Assembly (NCBI GenBank): GCA_037179385.1
Contig: CM074185.1
Coordinates: 49,541,000-49,604,999 of the forward strand
Reading direction: 5' to 3'
DNA from: Holothuria scabra
Lineage: Eukaryota > Echinodermata > Holothuroidea > Aspidochirotida > Holothuriidae
DNA: 64,000 nt
Shown: positions 37,201 to 49,200 of the stretch, piece after piece
Numbering within the stretch: the stretch's first letter is position 1
How the letters are laid out: every line of letters starts with the position of its first letter
Notes under the pieces: generated by a model
The model's database searches: none
Told to the model about the DNA's origin: nothing
Seen by the model: the letters and a program-made list of their open reading frames with translations, nothing else
Position numbers and translations under genes: made by a program

Positions 37201-40200
37201 ATCCAACTGAAGGTTTGTTTTATTTGATTTATTATGAGAATCTCCTTTAGGTACTTTGGATGATTCATTAAAGTCTTTTTGAGATGGTTCAATTTTATCC
37301 GCATCATATACATGTGCCCTACTTTCATTCTCATTGTCCGACGAATCTATATCTTCATCTGCTTGTACAACAAATGGCGTCTCTGGTTCACTGTCACTGG
37401 ATAGCTCTATTTCTCTACTTGACACTTTCTTGTTAGCGTTGCCTTTTTTGTTTTCTATGGTCCATGTTTCTGGATCCTCATCTTCAGAGTCTAGCTCTTC
37501 TTGAAATCCTGCTACCATTGGATTGCCACCATCATCACTACAAAGTACAAACAATTTAATAGAAACATTTAAAGTATCTTTAGATAAATTATTTCTGTAC
37601 AAAACAAGACTGGTAAGTCTTACTCCAGGGTCTACCAGTTTACACTACAAAATTTTATTTCCCTATACACTAACCCAAGCAGATAGTGCAGTCTGCCATT
37701 AATGGGGTCCATCAGCTTTAAATCTCCCTTATTTTATTGACCATTGACCATGATAATTCTGCAAATTAACAGGGGTATTTAGGATGAAACTTTCATGATA
37801 CAGGTTAACAAAGAGATTTGAAGATTAGAGCTAATGGATCCAACTTATGCCAGACTAAACCAAATGTTTGTTAGACTGTTCAGATTTATTTTTACATTTG
37901 TGTTCCAGTACTCCACCTAGAACCCTAATCAATTGCTATTCCTAATTCTTTCGCATTGTTTTAAGATTAACATACAATGCATATCATTCAAGGAGACAAA
38001 GAAAGACAGCATATTAACTGAAACTGACAGCAACTTGAAAGAATACTACACCCTATGCATTTATATCATGACCATAATGTTTCACTTAAAGAATGGGTTT
38101 ACTTTCAACTATTAGCAGTCCTCAGAGTCATGAGATACAAACAGACCATGGAGCCGCTAGAATCAAACAGACCACAGTCCATAAAAACAAGCTAGACAAC
38201 TAGACCAGTGTTTCCACAGAATCTCAATACTTTGTGAATGTTAAGGAGACATTTTCCATATTGTTGCTGATGATATTTGATGTAAATACAGTCCCCCTTT
38301 GGTGCTTTGCATTAAAAGAACCTACCCTTAATATAATGAAACAAACATTGGGTTCCGCTCACACCCTCACAATTCAAAAGCACTCCACATGAATAAGATA
38401 TTTCAACTATGTCCAAGGGTAAGGAAGGGCAGACAGGTGGTGGATGGGGCCAAGTAAGGCGGATAGGCAAAAAAGGGATACAAATAAATGTTGACACTTA
38501 CCTATCAGAAGAAACTTCAGGCTTTTGTTCAACATGCCCAACTGATGTCTGATTGTGTTTCTTCTGTTTTTTCTTGCTACTTTTCCTTTGAGGTTGATCA
38601 TCTTCAAAGAATGATCTATCTATTCCTTCATCAGGAACAAAGTCTTCCACAGAAGATATTGCAGCATTACTTGGTTTGGTGATGATTTCTGCTGGTGGTT
38701 CAATAACTAATGGTAATGCAGAAAATAACATATCTTTTTCCAGTGTTCTCAAGGAAATTTTGATATGAATTGCATGGCTTATATTGAACAAAATATATGT
38801 ATTCTAGTACCAATACTGACACTGTAATAACACTTTGGATATCAATTCACTGCAAACTGACTACCCACATATTGGAAATAACAACACCCTTTATGTTTTA
38901 TAAAAGTGGTGTGACTAGACAGTCTCTACCTCACTTAACTTATTGTAATGATGCGATGACCTTTGCCCCAACCATATCTATTTCAAGCAAAACTCAACAA
39001 TGAATGACCTAGGTTTGTTTTAAAACCAAAATAACATAATTCCATACCATACCACATTTCCACAACTTTCTCTTCAAATCTATCTCCTCAAATTTTCTCA
39101 GAATCTTGTTAAATGACTGAATTCAGTACTTCTTTAAACATTTGATATTAAAAAAGATTTAGTAATTACAGACTTTACTCCCCACCTTACAGGAACCTGT
39201 ATGACTATATTGTCTTTATTTAGTTTGCTTACCCCTAAAGGAAAATAAAATTCCGAACAAAAGGGTTCATTGACACTTTCCCCAAAGGCCATTCCATCAG
39301 TGGGTTGCATTAAAGAATACATGAAGCTATATCACTGCAATCCAACTAGAAGTACAACCTATTCTTCGTTTAATCTAAAACTCTGCTACCTATCTCTCTT
39401 TTAAAGTAACAAGATCAGATATAAGATGAAGCCACACAAATCAAAGAAATTTTGAATTTTTTACTCACCAGCGTTTTTACCGTCCTCTTTTCTTCCTTGC
39501 TCAATCTTAGTTTCACTAGAACTAAACCAACGTGAAAATTTTTGAGATAGGGTCTGTGTTGGGGGCTCAGAAATGTTTGGCGGTGGAGGTGCATTGACAG
39601 GGAGTTCCACTGCTTGGGCCACTGGTATCTCCTTCTTCGCTAGTGGCGGAGTGCTAGCAGGACTGATTTTTGCTGGAGTACTGGAGGTACTGCTTGATGC
39701 TGGTCAAGAAACATAAAAAACATGAACAATTTTTTTTTTGGGTCATAGGAGCCTTACCCTTGTAATAATGGAGGGACTGAGCTACACACTATATTAGATA
39801 TACATAGTACGTATGAAGGGGTGCCATGAATACTAAGTCTTTGTGTGCGTAGGCAGCCACACTGCATTGCTATAGCCCAAGAGGGTGCACACATGTAAAA
39901 ATATCTTTTCTTCATGGATATTCCACATCCAAAACATGTTTACACATCATAGGTTTATAAGCAAATATTCCAGCGCACAGCAAGGCAATGGTTTTGCGGC
40001 AAAGCCTTACGCAGGGTTTTCCCTGGGCCTTTTGAACGTTGCGCCCCGCGACGTTCAAGCTTCAAAATCAAGGAGGCCGCAACGTTCAAAAAACGGCCAT
40101 GATGTTCAAAATTGCTGCCAGCTAGCCTCCATAATTTTTCTTCCTTCTGTCAACGATTGCTTTTGTTGTTAATACAATAAACGACAAAATCATTGACGTA

Positions 40201-43200
40201 TTTGTAAAACTGCAACTAACCTTTTTAACTTCCATGCTCATACAACTGCATGTGGGTCGGAGCTCTATATGTATATATATCCCATAGGGCCTACTACTGA
40301 ACAAGTAACAACACAGTATTAACTAGCCTGCACTTGCCCTCGTAGGCTCGTATCAGGAAACTGTTGTGCTCACTCTGGAGCGCAGTAGCTACGTGGCACA
40401 ACACGACTTGCACGACCAAAACGGGGCTAATGCCTAAGATTTGGGAAATTATCAATCAAACGAACGAACCATGTCATTGTATCTTTACGATGAAATCCCA
40501 CATATTTCCTGTTACTTCGTTCTTAAAACTTACGCCACAAGTCAGAAAATCAGAAAATGAAGTTGTGCGAACGTACACTGCAGTCTAAACCCCCCAGTAA
40601 ATACTCCATCTCTGAACTGTTTTGCCCGGCTACAACCAAAGTTTGGGAAATTTGATCGTAGCACAAATGCAATGGGAGTATTAGAAATCTATGCGAAGAC
40701 GGTTGGTTTCTACACGTCATTCCTACACAGTAAAACTGCATTGACGATGTCGCAAGTATGATTGGCTGATTAAAAGCAATAATGAAGCAATCACGATGTT
40801 TCTTACGCAGAGGTAACTTAAAATAAGTGCAATGGACCCTCCTTATGTGTATGATGTCATAGAACTCTTGTTTTCCCAACATGTTTTCATAAAAAGATCG
40901 GTACGCACACAATCTGTGATTGCTTGCAGCCACGTGCTCCATTGCTTTTATAAATTCTGGCGTTCACTCGATCATTACCACCGATTATTTGCAAACTGAA
41001 AAGGGGGCTAAAATATACTTGAAACTTGTCCTAATAGTTTCGTAAAATTCCTGTAAACTCAATCCTTTAACTTCCCGCCAAAACGGGATGCATTGATTAT
41101 CACAAACGTAAAATTTTACCCCTGCCATGGAAGTGATCGTTTGATATTCTCTGCTATAACCCTGTAGTATTACATGGAATTAGAATTAGAATTGCATTCA
41201 ATGTGTTTTCCTTGCTTTCTCGCAGAAAGCGCCGCGTAAGTTGCTGTACAAACTGTTCTGCACAAAACACATTGTACAGACTATCGAGCTGCCTGCAGTG
41301 TTTCGCCTTTTTTCAAATCCCCAAACTTAGCACACATGTCTGTGCACGTTTTGTACACATAGCTCCTAGAATCTTGTGAAGTTCGATGGTTATTATCTTG
41401 CATAAATTAAGTCATTCCCAGCATTCCTTCCGCAATGTTATTTACAGTAGGACTTCTGTAATGTTGTCATGCGACGTCATTGCAAACAAAAACAGTGATG
41501 CACGTGGTCTCAGGCAGCAAAATTCTTGGCCCAAGCATGCAGTAGACTATCGTGCGTGTCCGTTTTTTCCGCCAAACAAGGCATCATGTTTTGCTTGGTG
41601 ACTTCATATGCATACGATCCATTTCAAAATTTAAATTGGTCCCTGCATCGTGATTGGTTCAATTGCGTTGATTCTAGCCAGCCAATCACAACTCGCGCCT
41701 TTGCCTATGTGATTTAGTGTGTGAAAATGCTTGGTCTCGAGGCAAGTTTTCCCATTGAGGTGCAGATTCTTTTTAAACAAGACGTAAGTTTTGGAAAGGA
41801 ACTGCTTAACCCTTTACCGTTGTTTGGGTCCTTTTGGACCCATGCAGAGAGCTCGGCTGTCACACATCTTTACTGTTTCACGCGGAGCTCGAAACTGCGA
41901 GTAGCTACCCGAAAATTCGGCCACAAGAGCGAGAGAGACAATAGTTTAAGGTCACGGGGTCAATGGCCTACGGAAGCCGATGCGGGGCGGGCCACGTCCG
42001 CTTTTCCGCCCAATCCCGAGGCGCGCAAATATGCCCAGATCGGAGCACAATGGTAAAGGGTTAAAATATATGGGGATATTTATATCCAAAAGGAACCAAA
42101 AGATACGTTAATCGGGTGCAATTGTTGGCTGCCCAGAACTGCTAAGATTATCATGAAAGATTGCTCTACATGGGGTTCGTTAAAGCAGGAGAGCAGCTAC
42201 AGTACATTAACACAACTACAACCCAGTGCAGTAAAAGAATGCAAATGTTCCGACATGATTGGGGGATGAAAAATTGAATGAGCATGATGTTGGCCTAAGA
42301 ACTAAATTATTAACCCTTTACCGTTGTTTGGGTCCTTTTGGACCCATGCGGAGAGCTTGGCTGTCACACATCTTTACTGTTTTCGAGTTTCGAGCTACTG
42401 CGGAGCTCGAAACTGCGAGTAGCTACCCGAAAATTCGGCCACAAGAGCGAGAGAGACAATTGTTTAAGGTCACGGGGTCAATGGCCTACGGAAGCCGATG
42501 CGGGGCGGGCTACGTCCGCTTTTCCGCCCAATCCCGAGGCGCGCAAATATGCCCCGATCGGAGCACAACAGTAAAGGGTTAAGCTTAAATACCTGCACCA
42601 CTCGGCTGGAGGTTTACCTGCACACACGCAGAGACAGTGGCATCAGCTTTGCAGTAAACACATTCCACAGGCTTACTTTAACCCTTTACCGTTGTTTGGG
42701 TCCTTTTGGACCCATGCGGAGAGCTAAGATGTCACACATCTTTACTGTTTCACGCGGAGCTCGAAACTACGAGTAGCTACCCGAAAATTCGGCCACAAGA
42801 GCGAGAGAGACAATAGTTTAAGGTCACGGGGTCAATGGCCTACGGAAGCCGATGCGGGGAGGGCTACGTCCGCTTTTCCGCCCAATCCCGAGGCGCGCAA
42901 ATATGCCCAGATCGGAGCACAATGGTAAAGGGTTAAAATATACGGGGATATTTATATCCAAAAGGAACCAAAAGATACGTTAATCGGGTGCAATTGTTGG
43001 CTGCCCAGAACTGCTAAGATTATCATGAAAGATTGCTCTACATGGGGTTCGTTAAAGCAGGAGAGCAGCTACAGTACATTAACGCAACTACAACCCAGTG
43101 CAGTGAAAGAATGCAAATGTTCCGACATGATTGGGGGATGAAAAATTGAATGAGCATGATGTTGGCCTAAGAACTAAATTATTAACCCTTTACCGTTGTT

Positions 43201-46200
43201 TGGGTCCTTTTGGACCCATGCGGAGAGCTTGGCTGTCACACATCTTTACTGTTTTCGAGTTTCGAGCTACTGCGGAGCTCGAAACTGCGAGTAGCTACCC
43301 GAAAATTCGGCCACAAGAGCGAGAGAGACAATTGTTTAAGGTCACGGGGTCAATGGCCTACGGAAGCCGATGCGGGGCGGGCTACGTCCGCTTTTCCACC
43401 CAATCCCGAGGCGCGCAAATATGCCCCGATCGGAGCACAACAGTAAAGGGTTAAGCTTAAATACCTGCACCACTCGGCTGGAGGTTTACGTGCACACACG
43501 CAGAGACAGTGGCATCAGCTTTGCAGTAAACACACTCCACAGGCTTACTTAAACCCTTTACCGTTGTTTGGGTCCTTTTGGACCCATGCCGAGAGCTAAG
43601 ATATCACACATCTTTACTGTTTCACGCGGAGCTCGAAACTACGAGTAGCTACCCAAAAATTCGGCCACAAGAGCGAGAGAGACAATAGTTTAAGGTCACG
43701 GGGTCAATGGCCTACGGAAGCCGATGCGGGGCGGGCTACGTCCGCTTTTCCGCCCAATCCCGAGGCGCGCAAATATGCCCTGATCGGAGCACAACGGTAA
43801 AGGGTTAAAGGGCATAAGACATCGACTGCAAACAAATCTACTGTATTAATGGTTGATTTCTATCCCCACTTTTGAAGTGAAAATATTACCCCTACAAAAA
43901 TGATATCCCGTTCGTGAAACGAACGGAAATATTCCCAATATTTTCTATCCTGAACTGGTAATATTGCAAGCTGACCCAATCATGTCAGTTTTGGTGAGCA
44001 ACGGGCGCGAAATGACGGCCACCCGGGGGTAAAAATCGTCCAGTGCCAGCGCTTAATAAAAGCCATGCTGATGAACCAAAACTTTTGAAGCAGAAATTAC
44101 GGTGATATAAAGCCAATGTGACCGCTATCAGTAGATGAAAATTTGTACGAATGTGAGTTTCAGTGCTAATATTTTTGCGTCAACTTACAGAAATTGTGTT
44201 GACTAATTTGCCTCAAAAGTGTCACCATTTTGCGTCTAGGGAGTTGCATAAGTCACAAAATTTCCAAAAGGGGAGGGGGTATACCCCTCCCCCAGGCCAG
44301 CGATCCACCTATGGACGCATCAGATGCGCAACGTTCATTTCTAAACCCAGGGAAAACCCTGTTACGTATAAAGCAATGGCCATTTATGGTCTCCAAGCCA
44401 AACCATGCATACTGAAGGGGTTAACTTGAGTTAGTTAGACGAGGTTTTATGGCTCAGTTTATTGGTTTAAGTTAGAAAAGCCACTGCCTTTTTTCCAGTT
44501 GTCACTCACTGGCTTGTTTTCCCTACTCCAATGCTTATGGTGAGTGGGAGAAGTATCCATCTGCAGTCTGTCTGAGATATATGCAGGCTGTTGTATGATT
44601 TGTGGGCAACCCTCCTCCCCTTTGGGGGGAAGGGGGATAGAGGGCAAGAAATGGGTAAAGGTACCATATGTGGCTACAACAGCTAGTCAGCTGCAAATTA
44701 ATTAAAAGTATTTCATGTCTGACAGGAAGACATGGGAAGGGTACAGGGCATTTGATGCTCTCTGCCAATCTACATTCTTGACAGTGAGTAACTCCCAACC
44801 CTCAGGATACATATTGTGATGCAAATCTAACTTTTTCCGAGAACAAGGAACACTTTTATCTCCCTTGCTGCTGCATACCAGCCTACATAGCTGCCATACA
44901 TTATCTCCCTCGTTCAGTGACATACATTGTGATTTAAGAAACCAGGAAAATGAAAGAAACTGAAGTCTGCCATGCATGTTATTGCCATTTACCTGCTTGT
45001 TGTGTTTGTCCATTTGGCACTGATAGGGACGGTGTCTTGGGGCTACTTTCAACAGATTTCTTCTGCCGTTTCTGTTTCTTTGTTTCCAAACTACTTAGAT
45101 ATCTGTCAAAATCAATGATGATATACTTCAATGACATACCTGAGCTTTGTGAAATTTACTTAACGATGAGGGGGGGGGGGGGGGGGAAGTACCAGAAATA
45201 TTGGTTGTGCTGTTTCATGATTAAAACTGCAAAGGGCTTAATACCAGTTCAAGTACAAATTCAAAACTAAAATGACCTATGCTAATAGAGAATTTCATGA
45301 CTAGTTCAACTTTCACAGACTGAATATGGCTTCCGGATTAAGCCAGTGTTCAAAGTGTATCAAGTGTTTCTAGAAAATAGAGAATAATATAAGAGTATTC
45401 TCTGCAACATACAAGTACAAACTACAAAATGAATCTGGTATTCAGGCAGTGTTGGCAATAGGTTTCAGAATATGGGGTTGGGGAAGTTTCCCTTTTCTTA
45501 ACATTATGGAGGGATGTCACAATTCAGGAAAAATTTCAGATATCATAAAATGATGATTCCCTTTTCTTTCTTTTTAAGATGCACTGCAAATAAATATTAA
45601 TTCTTTTAAAGATAATGGTGACATAAATACAAGTAAAAGAAAATGATGAGTGCGGCAAAAGATTTGTTGATTGTTCTTGCAATATCGGCAGAGAACTCAC
45701 AAAAGCAGAGAGATGGAGGGCAGGTTTTTTCCCACAGATGGATAATTTCTTTGTGTTAGACTTGTGTGAAATGAGAGCATAACAAATACTGTATACAGTT
45801 TTCTATCAGTCCAGTGGTTCTGACAGTTTTGGACTGACCCATACCCCAAAGTTGTCATCATCTCTCTAAGTACCCCTTCTCCAGATGAATCCACACTGAT
45901 ATACTTTTCTCCTATAATTACTCTAAAAATGCCTCCTTCGCCAACATTACAACATATATAAATATGTCAAATATTTAGTTAGCTGTGGGTTGAACAATAC
46001 ATGAACAACCTGTGATATAAAATGTAAACTAAGTAGGTAGGTATAGTTTTAAGTCTTTCAAGTTCAAATACTGCGCAGGTCCCTCCCCTTAAGTTACCAA
46101 ACAAAAGGGGACAAATACCATGAGTGTATTCTACACCCCATGCCTGCAAGAATTTAAATAATTCCTTCCCAGGCTTCTAAGGTGTACCCCCTGTGGTGTT

Positions 46201-49200
46201 CATGAGGTAGAGAACCAGGGCACAAGTCTAACCATTCAGAAAGACTTACAAATCATAATTCTGATCTTCAGATTCTTTCCTGAGTTGTAGCTCCTCTTTT
46301 GTGGCATCTGCTTCCATCTTATTTGTTTCCAATTGTCTAAGTAATGTCTCCTTCTGGAGTTGAAGGTATGGTATATTGAAGAATGTATGTAAATATTTTA
46401 AACCAAACCCATTTTTCATTGATGATTCAGCATACATAACAGGTGCTGATCCTTCTGGCCTGCAAAACAAAGAAAACAAGTGTACTCATCAGCCTTATAT
46501 CTGTGTCACGAGTATGCTTGGCACAAGTCTAAAAGAGCTTGAATCAAGTCTATCGTGCAGCTGCATAAATTTACTTCATGGATATTCCCATGTTTTTGTC
46601 AGCACTGGGATAAAGTTTGCTGATAAACTTAAATGAGCTTTGTTTGCTTCACTGATTTTGCTAGGGATGTTTAATGTTTACTGGGTTTCAAGTTACATTT
46701 TCAGTCCAAAGCTTTATCTGCATAAAATTCAGAACCTGGGGAGATTTTAGGGGTCCAAGTTAAAAAGCTAGGGTGTGACATTGAATTTCAGCTCTGGTTA
46801 TGTACGAGAGTTGCTGTGTGGGCCTACGGTGGTCATTACAGAGTGATAACAGTTGGAAGGCAGTCCATTGGCCTTCAGCCAGAAGCGGTTAGTCCGGCTC
46901 CCTGCCATTACTAGTTTTGAAATGTCTTCATCACCATCTCTTAAAGCCTGTTGTAATTCTGTAAAAGCCAAAACCCTATCTTGTGCTACAAGTTTATTGT
47001 TTTCACTATAATAAACTAATACATACATTCTGCATTATTTTACAGTTTTTACAGGCTTTTTAATTTTAGTGCAATAAACATATAAGGTCAAACATGCGAT
47101 GTACTATGCACTCATTGGTCTGGTCGTGTTTGCTTCACCCTACCCATGACAATTTGCATATGGCATTTAGTTTAGGACTTGAAATGACCAACAACACCCA
47201 CAGCCATGGCTAATGGCCTTCCCTGATGGCAGTGGTGCCCCTAAATATATCCTATGGTATAATGTAAAAAAGACTTGTAGCCAAATTTTTCATTTTGGCT
47301 GTGCCATTTTCCAAGCTTATTTTAAGCGCTGTTAGTCAACAACCAAAACGAACCAGATTTGTCTTGACACAAACACAAAACAGATTAACTTCTACAATAT
47401 TTCAGGACACCTTTGTAAAAACCTATATGCACATCAAGGACCACTAGGGAGGCTTTCACACATAGCCTAGTAATGACTCAAAAATATTCCTCTCTAAGTA
47501 CCTAACACAGTATTTATCATATTGAACAGTTATTATGGAATTGAAACATTGAGTTTCTCATGGAACATCAAGGTGAATCATTCCCAATAAAAAGCTACCG
47601 CTTTTGCCCCCCTCCCCACCCCCCAAAAAAAAAAATCTTTATAAATTACCTCTGGTAATGTTCTATGTAAAATCTAGTATCTTCTTCATCCACTGTTCTA
47701 TGCTGTCCCATGTCCCTCATGTTACCCATCACTAGTACTGGTATGTGTTGTGGAACTTTGGGTAATTCTCTCTCAATGTATTGCCATGTCCTGAAATTCA
47801 GACAGAAAAAAAAATAACCATGAATATGAAATATGGAAATCATGACCATTGTTAAAATTTTAACATGAAGAGCACAAATCAGTATCATGTACCACATGCT
47901 AATCAATGTTTCCACTTGAATATGGTCTTGTGTAGCTGACTTTTCCATAGCAAACCTCTTCCTTTCTCCAAGAGTCAAGTTTTAAAGGAACATTGTTCAC
48001 AAAATTCACTGCCACTATTACCCGATAAGTTGTCAAATGATAAGTTATACATAACATGGGGGGGATACAAACTAAGGCCAAGGGCAGGGGGACAGCACCT
48101 GGTTCAGAAACCTATTGTGCCCCTAAAAATTCAAAATTACCATTTCATAGTGCACTTCAGAATGTCTACTTCCCCTAGGAAAACATACTTGCCCCTAAAG
48201 TCATTATGCCCCCCCCCCCTTTAAAATATTGTCTCATTTCTACCCTTATAGCTAGCCAGTCCTGATTAGAATCATTCAAGGAATGAAAGTAATCCAATAC
48301 AACTATTTAATGATCACCAAATTTCAGGAAGCCTAATTAGTGCATTGTGACATGGAGATTACCATTGAATTATACATATATACAAAGGCAGCACTGTACA
48401 CTGGGATTTACTGCTTTGGAAACTTTTCTACAATACTGTCTGCAGTTTATAAAATATAGCCTTTGCCAAATTGATGTTTCCAGAAATGATTGATAGGACC
48501 ACCAATGCGCCGAGCCTTAATCCCTTTTTTATGTGTGAATACTTTCATCCCAATGGCAGAATCCTCTTGAAATTGTGGTGCACTGAACCATTCTTTATTT
48601 AGTTCAAACACAAGAATCCAAAGACACTTTTACTAGTACAGACCAAGGAGGTAGCATTGTTTTGGGGCTTCAACATTTCATTTCATAAAGGTTATTTAAG
48701 TCACTTTCACTGAAACAGAGAAGATTGCCATATCTGTACCTATGTACAATAAATGCCTTAATTTTGATGCAGAGGTACTGTAGCAGTTTTACATAAGAAG
48801 CCTATAGACTTTTTCTTCTACACTATTCGTCAAAACTCGTTAAAATACTTTCACAAAATTCCAAGTTGTTTGGCCCATCTTGTTCCAAAAGCATGCTGGC
48901 TCTGCCTGCTCTAAAGTCTATTTTACAGCATTGCTGCTGCCATCTCTCAAGTAGATTGATGAAGAACAAAGGGATCAACCAGATGAATAGGCTGTGGGCA
49001 GATGTGTTCCCCTTCAGTGCAGAAATGGGGTTGGATTAGGAATATGTATAGTAAATTCATACACATTCTACACTAAAAAAAAAAAAAAAGGAAAAACACC
49101 TTGCTTATTGTCTGGCATGCCCTTTGCCATTCTGACAATGAAAGGTGCATTTACAAGCTAATTTGGATAAAAGGCCTTACACAAGGTGGGCTCAATGACT

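Larger units (their letters stand above)
41810..43804. repeat. tandem array, 872-bp unit containing five TTAA MITEs
   Basis: MITE starts at 41810, 42682 and 43554 are exactly 872 apart, and 42314 and 43186 likewise. The array is [M1-X-M2-Y][M3-X-M4-Y][M5], with spacers X and Y nearly identical between units. Recombination between MITE copies, giving unequal crossing-over, is the simplest origin. Confidence 0.85.
40012..44361. mobile_element. 4.35-kb DNA transposon-like element (hAT-like ends)
   Basis: A perfect 16-bp terminal inverted repeat CAGGGTTTTCCCTGGG lies at 40012-40027, with its reverse complement at 44346-44361. Pairing continues inside through GAACGTTGCGC. TTACG directly flanks both ends as a candidate 5-bp target duplication. 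AACGTTC-type motifs repeat just inside the left end, as subterminal transposase sites often do. CAGGG ends recall hAT elements, though those usually duplicate 8 bp. No transposase was recognised. It lies in RABL6 intron 6. Confidence 0.6.

Noticed and set aside
41721..43552. Repeated open frames of 60-111 codons across the MITE array
   Set aside because: They recur only because the 872-bp unit recurs. They cross MITE borders and show no protein signature.
46798..46958. Treating the intron 4 frame as a normal RABL6 exon
   Set aside because: The phase does not fit and the family has no insertion between exon 4 and exon 5 sequences, which join directly as in human.
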